Of a stretch of 64,000 nucleotides of DNA, positions 5,866 through 12,859 are shown piece by piece. Location: the NCBI GenBank assembly GCA_002729235.1, contig PBTY01000093.1, positions 1 to 64,000 on the forward strand. The letters run 5' to 3'. The stretch's first letter is position 1; each line of letters begins with the position of its first letter. Source of the DNA: Rickettsiales bacterium. Lineage in GTDB: Bacteria > Bacteroidota > Bacteroidia > Cytophagales > Cyclobacteriaceae. The notes below the pieces were generated by a model. It saw only the letters and a program-made list of their open reading frames with translations. It did no database searches and had not been told where the DNA came from. A program made the translations under genes and the position numbers.

Positions 5866-6233
5866 TGTAAGCTTTTAAACTTCTTTCTTCTCATTGGATG
5901 CAACAAAGTATCAGAATGATCCTTCACATACAAAACATTACCACGTTTGTCCTGTACGTAATGTCGACTTATTACCATGTAAGGTTTACAAGATGTGGCT
6001 AAACCTATAAGTAAAACAGCCAATAAAACTCCCTCCCTTGCGTGTCTTAATGGCAGTCCCACCGTTTTAGGTCTAATCGTTTTAGCCTTTGACTTATTAA
6101 GTCTGGTAACCAGCCGAGACCAATAAACCGAAGCAGAATCAAAGCCCAACATCTTATATAGTCGTAATTGGCTAATAGCAAATGCTCTAAGCTCATTTCT
6201 GTTGAAGTTTTGGGTGTGTAATTCAGTTACCAT
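5862..6233 (-). CDS. Hypothetical phage protein with one membrane segment
   Basis: This encodes 123 aa. A charged helical N-terminal half is followed by a basic patch (KSKAKTIRPKTVGLPLRHAR), one hydrophobic segment (GVLLAVLLIGLATS, about 69-82) and a basic C-terminal tail. The orientation would leave the C-terminus outside the cytoplasm by the positive-inside rule. It overlaps the initiator by four bases (ATGA) and shares a TAATG junction with the 40-aa gene upstream. Confidence 0.55.
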   Translation of the reverse strand: MVTELHTQNFNRNELRAFAISQLRLYKMLGFDSASVYWSRLVTRLNKSKAKTIRPKTVGLPLRHAREGVLLAVLLIGLATSCKPYMVISRHYVQDKRGNVLYVKDHSDTLLHPMRRKKFKSLQ

Positions 6234-6355
6234 TATTTAGACGATTTAGAAAGTGGATAATTGATTTTTTGCATAAACCATGCCATTTGGTTGTTGATGT
6301 TGCGTTTTGCCCTGCACCTAGCACAAGGACAAACGTTTACGGATGAATTATCCAT
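6233..6355 (-). CDS. 40-aa Cys-rich micro-protein
   Basis: ATG at 6355 opens 40 codons ending in TAA at 6233. CPCARCRAKR near residue 9 gives three closely spaced cysteines with basic residues, a possible metal-binding and nucleic-acid-contacting motif. It shares TAATG junctions with both neighbours. The double coupling argues that it is translated. Function is unknown. Confidence 0.5.
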   Translation of the reverse strand: MDNSSVNVCPCARCRAKRNINNQMAWFMQKINYPLSKSSK

Positions 6356-6615
6356 TAGAATGCAGATAATTGAATGGAATCATTAACACTTTTAAATGGA
6401 ATTGACCTTTGTGGATGTGTTCCAGAGTGGATAAAAGAATACTTTCCATCCTGTTCAATTTCGCATCTAGTCATCGCATATACTTGACCGTCTTGACAAC
6501 TACGAGCAAAAAAACTACCGTTTGCTACTCGCTCTAATTTGTGGCGTACATCGCCTTTCAGAAAAAATTGACCTAGTCTAATCTTTTCTGGCACGTTTTT
6601 AGTTACTTTTGACAT
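6355..6615 (-). CDS. Small hypothetical phage protein
   Basis: This is an 86-aa soluble, basic protein (MSKVTKNVPEKIRLGQFFLK) with a beta-rich middle (GSFFARSCQDGQVYAMTRCE). The size and early-operon position would suit an ssDNA-binding or regulatory protein. Its ATG is the end of a repeat shared with 6948-6974, and no separate Shine-Dalgarno is obvious. Confidence 0.5.
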   Translation of the reverse strand: MSKVTKNVPEKIRLGQFFLKGDVRHKLERVANGSFFARSCQDGQVYAMTRCEIEQDGKYSFIHSGTHPQRSIPFKSVNDSIQLSAF

Positions 6616-6657
6616 TGATAATACGTTTATGTCGGCGTAAGCTGACGTTTATAGTCA

Positions 6658-6687
6658 AGGCCTGAGCTAGTCACTCAGGCTTTTTTA
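6658..6687 (+). terminator. Hairpin with T-run, plus orientation
   Basis: GCCTGAG and CTCAGGC pair around CTAGTCA and are followed by TTTTTT on the plus strand. The stop codon of the 72-aa minus-strand gene lies inside it. On the minus strand there is no T-run after the stem, so it acts as plus-strand terminator or as a fold at the gene end. Confidence 0.5.
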
Positions 6688-6889
6688 TTGCACCGACTTT
6701 AAAAAGAAATTTGATCACTCTTGAAGGTGAGTGACCGTAAACCTCGAAGCGAATTAGCTTCTGTGTGTTGAATTCAATTTTTTGTACAGTAGTGTATTCA
6801 GTCTCTTTACACCACCTAAAAGTCAATGAACGTTGACCATTGACGATAACTACCAATACGCTTCTAATCCAATAAACACGATAGCCCAA
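6671..6889 (-). CDS. Small phage protein, possibly frameshifted at the 5' end
   Basis: The frame encodes 72 aa from a TTG at 6889; no ATG is available in frame. Upstream the same frame continues as FHIARFFREL, which looks protein-like. A well-placed ATG at 6950, in the duplicated start cassette, opens a different frame of 28 codons that runs out at 6864. A single-base shift near 6920 would join the two into a protein of about 92 aa. Either the gene uses TTG or it has a frameshift. Function is unknown. Confidence 0.4.
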   Translation of the reverse strand: MGYRVYWIRSVLVVIVNGQRSLTFRWCKETEYTTVQKIEFNTQKLIRFEVYGHSPSRVIKFLFKVGAIKKPE

Positions 6890-6992
6890 CTCTCGAAAGA
6901 ATCGGGCTATGTGGAATAATATTGTTGGCTTTGAATTCAGTGAATTGCATTGATAATACGTTTATAGTCAAGGCAATAATAATGCAAAATTC

Positions 6993-7043
6993 ACTTAACA
7001 TAAAAGCCTTTTTTCAAGTTATATAATTTATATTATGTTAAGT
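6993..7043. repeat. Inverted XerD-arm repeat at the right junction
   Basis: ACTTAACATAA (6993-7003) is the exact reverse complement of TTATGTTAAGT (7033-7043), the right arm of the dif-like site. The two could fold into an 11-bp stem on a single strand, with the left arm and centre of the site in the loop. Confidence 0.5.
7016..7043 (+). other. dif-like XerCD site D, right element junction
   Basis: Left arm AAGTTATATAA, centre TTTATA, right arm TTATGTTAAGT. Against E. coli dif the centre matches 5 of 6 (TGTATA) and the XerD arm 10 of 11. The left arm keeps the terminal ATAA. It is the best dif match in the window and could be the chromosomal dif itself or the restored host half. If so, this window lies at the replication terminus. 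Confidence 0.65.
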
Positions 7044-7377
7044 AATGTATTTTGGAACCTCTACTCTAGGGATATTTTTTAATATCTTACATTCCCTTGT
7101 AGCCATTACTGATCCTTCTATTTTCCTAAGTCCTGAGAATTGCGTAGATAGTTACTAACTATCTAGTGGCCCGTACAGCTTCTGAATTTTATTCACACTA
7201 GATCGTTCTGCTACAACCCAGCAGTAGAAATTCCTATCTGCTCTTTTATATATCTAAGTCCTGAGAATCGCGCAGAAAGTATTTAGATGTCCTGTAGCCC
7301 ATATAACTCCTACATTTCAACTAAGGCTTATTTGGAACTACGGACATCTGTATACTCGATATTTTCTCTTCTGAAAT
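7044..7377. other. Gene-free stretch with a diverged direct repeat
   Basis: No gene is seen. A block starting CTAAGTCCTGAGAATTGCG (about 7126-7152) recurs as CTAAGTCCTGAGAATCGCG (about 7253-7280), 127 bp further on. Weaker similarity follows in both copies (GTGGCCCGTACAGC versus CTGTAGCCCATATAAC). It may be an old tandem duplication of an intergenic element. No promoter or RNA could be assigned. Confidence 0.5.
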
Positions 7378-8043
7378 TCAATTGACCTTACTCAGATCTA
7401 AATGTCCCGATACATTCTTGTTAATCATTGGATCACCTGAGTAATGAATGTCAGCACTACCGTCTACTTCAATGTCGAGCATTGTACTAACAGCAACATC
7501 CACCTCAGCACTTCCCTGAACATCTATATAAATCTCAGCACTTTGTAGCTTAAGATTTTTAATCTCAGCTGAACCGCTAACTCGTAGATATTGAGTTTGT
7601 ATAGTTCCTGACAGCTCCACATCTCCAACACCATCAATATCAATGGTCAGTGTGTTCAATTCAAGTTTCCCGTCGCTTTTTATTATGGAGATTCCATCTG
7701 ATGAAATCTTATCGACACCCGGCATGGTTACGTTCACCCATACGCCAACTTCCGTTTCAAAGCACCTTACATTCCGGTCATAACCAATTTTTAATTGGTT
7801 ATTATTCACTTGGTATTCAAGCTCCTGATACATTTCTGGCTCGGCAATAACCTCCACCATTAGCGTATCACCTTGTGTTACAGATAGATTCACAGGTCCT
7901 TGCAACGCTATGTTCTTAAATGAGCTTGATAGCGGTATCGAATACGTATTAGTGGTTCCTGATCCTTTAAGACAAAGAGCGTCTTCCTGACAACTTGATA
8001 AACACACTAGTGCTAACAACAAATAAACGGTTACATTTTTCAT
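7378..8043 (-). CDS. DUF2807 (head-GIN-domain) lipoprotein
   Basis: This is a 221-aa exported lipoprotein. The signal peptide MKNVTVYLLLALVCLSSC ends in a lipobox Cys at about 18. The rest is a repetitive right-handed beta structure with recurring Gly-Ser-Ala-Glu turns (SGSAEIKNLKLQSAEIYIDV, QGSAEVDV, DGSADIHYSG). This is the pattern of the DUF2807 'putative auto-transporter adhesin, head GIN' family common in Bacteroidota, often linked to cell-surface or stress roles. It is the first host gene right of the phage and is transcribed alone, divergent from the sortilin-like gene. Confidence 0.85.
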   Translation of the reverse strand: MKNVTVYLLLALVCLSSCQEDALCLKGSGTTNTYSIPLSSSFKNIALQGPVNLSVTQGDTLMVEVIAEPEMYQELEYQVNNNQLKIGYDRNVRCFETEVGVWVNVTMPGVDKISSDGISIIKSDGKLELNTLTIDIDGVGDVELSGTIQTQYLRVSGSAEIKNLKLQSAEIYIDVQGSAEVDVAVSTMLDIEVDGSADIHYSGDPMINKNVSGHLDLSKVN

Positions 8044-8117
8044 GATTTTGAGTTTTTGATTAGTCTGATCTTAAAACAACCTACTATTTAAAGCGGGTGA
8101 ATTGTTAGATGTGTTTT

Positions 8118-8147
8118 TTTGCAGAATTAGCCTACCTAATAAGTTTC
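8118..8147 (+). promoter_or_regulatory. Bacteroidota-type promoter
   Basis: TTTG at 8118-8121 and TAAGTTTC at 8140-8147 are separated by 18 bases. They match the Bacteroidota primary-sigma pattern (-33 TTTG, -7 TAnnTTTG) with one mismatch. They lie about 80 bases before the sortilin-like gene. Confidence 0.5.
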
Positions 8148-8228
8148 CATAATATATGTTGCTACAGCTACTATTTCTTCAGCAGAATTTTGTAGTTTCA
8201 GATATCATAAGCATTTCACTAACAGACC

Positions 8229-11200
8229 ATGTCCAACATTAAAAAGTATCTATTTGGCTTTCTCGCTACAGTCATTCTATTTCAACCCGTATTTAGCCAA
8301 AAGAAAAAGGCTAAAGAACCTGCAGAAGAACCCCTACTAAGCGAAACCTTTCATGGGCTCCAGTGGAGAAACCTCGGTCCATATCGTGGTGGTCGTACCA
8401 ATGCTGTGGCAGGTGTTGCAGATGATATCCTTACCTATTATATGGGTGCCACTGGTGGCGGAGTTTGGAAGACAACTGATGGTGGAATTTCGTGGAAAAA
8501 CATTTCGGATAAGTACTTCAATGTAGGTACTATCGGTGCAATAGCCGTGGCTCCTTCAGACAAAAATGTCGTGTACGTTGGTACTGGTGAGCACGCTGTG
8601 CGTGGAGTAATGACTTCCGTTGGTGACGGAGTTTATAAATCTACCGACGCAGGCAAAACCTGGCAAAACGTTGGGCTGCCAAAGAGCCAGACCATAAGTG
8701 ACATTGTTATCCATCCAGCAAATCCTGATATCGTTTACGTAGCCGTACAGGGAGCTGCATTTGCTGTAACCGAAGAACGTGGTGTATACCAGTCTCTAAA
8801 TGGTGGTAAGACCTGGAATAAGATCTTTTTTACCGACAAGCAATCTGGAGCTGTTGACCTGAAAATGGACCCTTCTAATCCACGTATTTTATATGTAGCC
8901 ATGTGGGACATGCTCCGAAAGCCATGGGAAGTGCGTAGTGGCGGTGAAGGTTCAGGTATCTACAAATCGACAGATAGTGGTGAAACCTGGAATGAATTGA
9001 CAGAAGGATTACCTGATGTCATGGGTAAAATAGGAATTAGCGTCTCTCCTGCCAATCCAGACCGTATTTATGCAGTTATTGAGGCAGAAGGAGAATCTGG
9101 AGGTGTTTATCGTTCGGACAATGGCGGTAACTCCTGGCAGCAAACCAACAAAGACCGTATCAACATTGCCCGAGCATGGTATTATATTGAGATCGAGGCA
9201 GATCCTCAGAATCCAGAAAAAGTATATGTATTGAACTCTCCCATCACAAAATCCATTGATGGCGGAAAGACCTTCGCTCCCATTCCAGTGCCACATGTAG
9301 ACACCCATGACCACTGGATCAATCCAAACAATCCGGACATTATGATCAATGCTAATGACGGTGGTGCAACAATCACCTATAATGGAGGTCAGACCTGGTC
9401 CACGCAAGAAAATCAGCCTACCGCACAGTTTTACAGAGTGACTGCAGACAAACAGTTTCCTTATTTCCTATACTCTGGTCAGCAGGACAACAATGCCGTG
9501 GCCATGCCGAGCATGTCTTTTACCGGACCTGGTATCAGCTGGAAAGACTGGTTTGATGTGGCTGGTGGTGAAAGTGCCTATTTGGCTTTTGACGACCCTG
9601 AAAATCCAGAAGTTACCTATGGCTCATCCATTGAGGGTTTTATCAATAGTTACAACCTCAAAACGGACGAGTACAAGAGTTTAGATGTGTATCCTGAGTT
9701 GTTGTTGGGCAAGACGCCTAAGGATATGAAATATCGATTCAACTGGAATCCTCCATTAATGAATAGCCTTCATGCTAAAGGTGTCATGTACTATGGGGCC
9801 CAGAAGCTTCTAAAATCATCTGACGGTGGCATAAATTGGTCGGAAATCAGTCCTGACCTTACCCGTAACAACAAAGACCAGCAAGGTGCTGGTGGCCTTC
9901 CATTCACCAATGAAGCCGCAGGTGGTGAAAACTATAATACCATTATGTATTTCAAAGAATCACCGCACAAAGCTGGTGTTATTTATGTTGGATCTGATGA
10001 TGGCTTAGTTCATTTGACTCAGAATGATGGCCAGTCCTGGAGCAATGTGACTCCTAAAGGTCTGCAGGAGTCGATTATCAATGCCATTGAAGTCTCACCG
10101 CATGATCCGGCCACTGCTTATGTGGTAGCGATGCGCTATAAATTCAATGATTTCCAACCATATATCTACAAAACGACAGATTTTGGTGCTACCTGGACAA
10201 AAATCACTTCTGGAATAGATCCTGGACACTTTGTACGGGTCGTACGCGAAGACAAAAAGGTAAAGAACTTATTGTATGCCGGAACAGAACGTGGTATTTA
10301 CCTTGCCTATGATGGTGGTGCTTCCTGGAAGCCATTCCAACTCAACTTCCCTCCTGTTCCTATCACGGATTTAGCCATTGTCGAGAATGATTTAGCAGCC
10401 TCTACAGCCGGTAGAGGATTCTGGATTCTAGACGATTTGAATGCCATTCAACAGAAAGCATACCAGGGTTCAGTGAAGTTGGTTGAGCCTGAGAATGCAG
10501 TGAGTGTGATGATTGGCTCACCACCGGTACCAATCCCCAATTTGGGTCAAAACCCTCCGTCTGGAGCAATTCTGGATTATTATTTACCAGAAGACTCAAT
10601 AGATGTAACACTTAAGATATTTGATGCTGATAAGTCTTTAGTTCGCACATTGACGAGTATTCCTGATGACAAAGAACCTAACAAGCCACTGATAAGTGCA
10701 AAGAAAGGGTTAAATCGAACGATTTGGGATTTACACATGGAAGTCATCGAACCCATCAAAAACACCATCGTTTATGGCTCTTATTTCGGCCATTTGGTCA
10801 TGCCTGGTGAGTATTTTGTTAGTCTCGTTACTGAAACTGATTCATTGACGGTACCTCTAAAAGTTGTAGCTGATCCACGTATGGATTTCTCAGATGCTGA
10901 GTATGAGGCACTCAAGGAGATGATGGCCGAAATAGATGAGACTATTGCTGAGATATCAGAAAGCATTGCTGACATGCGTGATGCCAAAGCACAAATTAGT
11001 GATTGGAATACGCATTTGAGTGAATTAGAGGAATTTGACACTCTGAAAAGTTATGGAACGATGGTCATGGATTCCCTAACTAACTGGGAAAATCAGTTGG
11101 TACAACCTAAAATGAAGACTTTCCAGGATGTGGTGAACTACAACAGCATGTTAACTGCTGATTTCATGTATCTGAAAGGATACATCGAATCACAAAACCC

Positions 11201-11357
11201 TAAACTAACCGGTGGCGCCAAGTTGCGCCTGGAGGACCTCAACAAAAAATGGGATAAGGAAAAAGCTCGGTTGGACTACATCTTGAATGAGTTGTTACCT
11301 GGTTACAATGCTTTATTCAAAGCGTATGAGGTTCCAGCTCTAATACTAGATAAATGA
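8229..11357 (+). CDS. Secreted sortilin-like / Asp-box beta-propeller protein
   Basis: This is a 1,042-aa exported protein with signal peptide about residues 1-23 (FLATVILFQPVFSQ). Roughly eleven Asp-box turns follow (TTDGGISW, STDAGKTW, SLNGGKTW, STDSGETW, SDNGGNSW, SSDGGINW, TTDFGATW and others). This indicates one or two VPS10/sortilin-type beta-propellers through about residue 740. The last 300 residues include a beta domain and a helical coiled region (MMAEIDETIAEISESIADM). Bacteroidota homologues are large cell-envelope proteins of unknown substrate, often annotated as glycosyl hydrolases although no catalytic site is visible. Confidence 0.85.
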   Translation: MSNIKKYLFGFLATVILFQPVFSQKKKAKEPAEEPLLSETFHGLQWRNLGPYRGGRTNAVAGVADDILTYYMGATGGGVWKTTDGGISWKNISDKYFNVGTIGAIAVAPSDKNVVYVGTGEHAVRGVMTSVGDGVYKSTDAGKTWQNVGLPKSQTISDIVIHPANPDIVYVAVQGAAFAVTEERGVYQSLNGGKTWNKIFFTDKQSGAVDLKMDPSNPRILYVAMWDMLRKPWEVRSGGEGSGIYKSTDSGETWNELTEGLPDVMGKIGISVSPANPDRIYAVIEAEGESGGVYRSDNGGNSWQQTNKDRINIARAWYYIEIEADPQNPEKVYVLNSPITKSIDGGKTFAPIPVPHVDTHDHWINPNNPDIMINANDGGATITYNGGQTWSTQENQPTAQFYRVTADKQFPYFLYSGQQDNNAVAMPSMSFTGPGISWKDWFDVAGGESAYLAFDDPENPEVTYGSSIEGFINSYNLKTDEYKSLDVYPELLLGKTPKDMKYRFNWNPPLMNSLHAKGVMYYGAQKLLKSSDGGINWSEISPDLTRNNKDQQGAGGLPFTNEAAGGENYNTIMYFKESPHKAGVIYVGSDDGLVHLTQNDGQSWSNVTPKGLQESIINAIEVSPHDPATAYVVAMRYKFNDFQPYIYKTTDFGATWTKITSGIDPGHFVRVVREDKKVKNLLYAGTERGIYLAYDGGASWKPFQLNFPPVPITDLAIVENDLAASTAGRGFWILDDLNAIQQKAYQGSVKLVEPENAVSVMIGSPPVPIPNLGQNPPSGAILDYYLPEDSIDVTLKIFDADKSLVRTLTSIPDDKEPNKPLISAKKGLNRTIWDLHMEVIEPIKNTIVYGSYFGHLVMPGEYFVSLVTETDSLTVPLKVVADPRMDFSDAEYEALKEMMAEIDETIAEISESIADMRDAKAQISDWNTHLSELEEFDTLKSYGTMVMDSLTNWENQLVQPKMKTFQDVVNYNSMLTADFMYLKGYIESQNPKLTGGAKLRLEDLNKKWDKEKARLDYILNELLPGYNALFKAYEVPALILDK

Positions 11358-11467
11358 GTACAAGTAACCGTTAATTTAAACAATTATTGATCGGCCTAAA
11401 TATTTATTTTGACGCTGGTACAACATTTCAGATTTTTTGAAGTTAAACCATTACCAGACCCAGCAAT

Positions 11468-11836
11468 ATGACCAGTAGACCAGTCATTTATATTACTCGA
11501 TCATTTAGCATGCTATTAGCCATATACATGCTAAACATGTCAGTCGATATGGCTGATCATGAGGGTGATTATGATGTGAGTGTCAACGAGATTGAATCCA
11601 TTGTAGAGCTGGTTTATGAGGTGGTTTTGGATCATCCGAACATTATTCCAGAACATGAAGAACCTGATCCAGAATTGGCGTTCATGATGACCAACCTTTT
11701 CTGTTCCTCATCCATTCAGTTTCTAATCAAGTGCCCTTACCGTATTCATGAAGTGAAGCAAATAGCGGCAGCCATGCCCTATTATTTAGAACCAACATTA
11801 GGAACACCTTCTCCACCTCCAGACACTATTTGCTAA
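11468..11836 (+). CDS. Hypothetical exported protein
   Basis: This encodes 122 aa with a possible N-terminal signal or anchor (SFSMLLAIYMLNMSVD). An acidic helical part (VSVNEIESIVELVYEVVL) and a Pro-rich C-terminus (PTLGTPSPPPDTIC) follow. Three cysteines occur in the C-terminal half. No family is recognised. It is followed by a very short frame and a strong terminator, so it forms its own transcription unit. Confidence 0.55.
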   Translation: MTSRPVIYITRSFSMLLAIYMLNMSVDMADHEGDYDVSVNEIESIVELVYEVVLDHPNIIPEHEEPDPELAFMMTNLFCSSSIQFLIKCPYRIHEVKQIAAAMPYYLEPTLGTPSPPPDTIC

Positions 11837-11901
11837 ATTATCCCATCGACACCTTGAGTCAATAGTTTATTGAAATTCAACCACTTAACGTCGAGTAAAT
11901 A

Positions 11902-12003
11902 ATGTTTTTAATCATAACCTTCTCCATTGCCAGCACGGCGCTTGGTATGTGGATTGGTTTTAGTGGGTGTGAAGCATTTCATGCCCCTATAAAACCAAAA
12001 TAA
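11902..12003 (+). CDS. 33-aa hydrophobic micro-protein (tentative)
   Basis: ATG at 11902 opens 33 codons ending in TAA at 12001-12003. Residues 2-20 are hydrophobic (FLIITFSIASTALGMWIGF), followed by GCEAFHAPIKPK. It lies directly before a strong terminator, so it is inside a transcribed region. No homologue is known to me, and a chance frame cannot be excluded. Confidence 0.3.
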   Translation: MFLIITFSIASTALGMWIGFSGCEAFHAPIKPK

Positions 12004-12010
12004 GAAATGA

Positions 12011-12046
12011 AAAGGCACCTAATTCTGATCAATTAGGTGCCTTTAT
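12011..12046 (+). terminator. Strong rho-independent terminator
   Basis: AAAGGCACCTAATT and AATTAGGTGCCTTT form a perfect 14-bp stem around CTGATC. The A- and T-rich ends make it potentially bidirectional. It closes the short transcription unit before the TonB-receptor operon. Confidence 0.85.
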
Positions 12047-12124
12047 TGTTACCTATCGGTTTTGCAATTAGGATTACTAGCTTTTTATTAGTAATTTTTG
12101 AAAGAACCATAATTTCCAGCATTC

Positions 12125-12859
12125 ATGGGGTCTTGTGATATAACTAATAATCAATCGTCGTTTCAGACTGTCAATAGGCTGCTTTTAAGGGGGCCAGCTT
12201 CGGTCTTTCTAATCATTATTGTTGTAGGAAGTCATGCGCAATTTCATCCTGATTCGTTGTTAATGGATTATGATCAGTTACTTGGCAATCACAGAGGATT
12301 GATCAACGGCTACACCTACTATCCATACCAACTCAATGGGGCTAATCCTTATTTGGACGATGCACAATGGAGATCAGGAACGGTGATTGTTAATCACAAC
12401 AAGTTTTCCAATGTAGCTATGTTGTTGGATTTGGAATCCAACCAGTTGGTAATCAGACAAACGGCAGGTGGCACAGCTCGTGCTTCTTCTCTTATCAAAG
12501 AACAAGTTCAATCCTTTTCTATTAATGATAAATTATTCAAACCAGTCGTTTTAAATGATCAATTAACATTTTTGGAAGTATTATATGAAGGAAAGACGTG
12601 GAAACTATATAAAAGCCATTCGAAAAAGAAACAGATTTCACCTACTACTAAAAAAGTGGAGTTTGCCTATTTCACTAAAACCATGATAGCCTATGATGGA
12701 GCTATTCAGGCACTACCAAGGTCTGGAAAATTCTATAAACTGTACCCAACTTACAAAGAAGATGTAAAAGCAATATTGGAAGAGCACCCTGACTTCTCAT
12801 TGAGAAATCCTTCTGATCTTGTCCAGGTGTTGTCATTAATAGAGCGTCAGGGAATATGA
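12125..12859 (+). CDS. Exported hypothetical protein of a TonB-receptor operon
   Basis: This encodes 244 aa. An uncleaved or late signal segment (ASVFLIIIVVGSHAQ) lies at about residues 25-39, so the true start may be downstream of the chosen ATG. The mature part is basic and beta-rich (NVAMLLDLESNQLVIRQTAG). The gene overlaps the TonB-receptor start by four bases, so the products are probably made together. No named family is recognised. Confidence 0.65.
   Translation: MGSCDITNNQSSFQTVNRLLLRGPASVFLIIIVVGSHAQFHPDSLLMDYDQLLGNHRGLINGYTYYPYQLNGANPYLDDAQWRSGTVIVNHNKFSNVAMLLDLESNQLVIRQTAGGTARASSLIKEQVQSFSINDKLFKPVVLNDQLTFLEVLYEGKTWKLYKSHSKKKQISPTTKKVEFAYFTKTMIAYDGAIQALPRSGKFYKLYPTYKEDVKAILEEHPDFSLRNPSDLVQVLSLIERQGI

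Larger units (their letters stand above)
6613..6974 (-). repeat. Duplicated leader/start cassette of two early phage genes
   Basis: The sequence beginning CATTGATAATACGTTTAT and ending AGTCAAGGC occurs uninterrupted at 6948-6974. It recurs at 6613-6661 with a 22-bp insertion that forms a small inverted repeat (GTCGGC with GCTGAC). On the minus strand both copies end in an ATG. They probably carry promoter or operator and start-codon functions for the two first transcribed phage genes. Confidence 0.55.
457..7043 (-). mobile_element. Candidate dif-integrated small ssDNA-phage prophage
   Basis: Direct dif-like repeats (457-484 and 7016-7043, 24 of 28 bases identical) bound a 6,559-bp unit. All recognisable genes are on one strand, most of them overlapping or abutting. 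The content is a rolling-circle-type initiator, a capsid-like protein, small membrane and basic proteins and a lytic transglycosylase. No recombinase or transposase gene is present, which fits Xer-dependent integration as used by filamentous phage CTXphi. No pI/Zot-like or pIII-like gene is seen, so it is not an ordinary filamentous phage. Size and content resemble the small non-tailed ssDNA phages of Bacteroidota (Cellulophaga Obscuriviridae of about 6.5 kb; FLiP). The family assignment is inference. Confidence 0.65.

Noticed and set aside
457-7043. Ordinary filamentous (Inoviridae) prophage
   Set aside because: No Zot/pI-type ATPase, pIII-like adhesin or typical short pVIII-type major coat gene was identified. 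A lytic transglycosylase and a 322-aa capsid-like protein argue against it.
457-7043. Transposon or IS element
   Set aside because: No transposase or recombinase frame and no terminal inverted repeats typical of an IS. The bounding repeats are dif-like.
9009-11041. Minus-strand frames inside the sortilin-like gene
   Set aside because: Compositional shadows of the long plus-strand gene, with no family match.
8229-11357. Sialidase or other glycosidase
   Set aside because: Asp boxes alone are structural. The catalytic Arg triad or acid/base motif of sialidases is not seen, and the order fits sortilin-like propellers.
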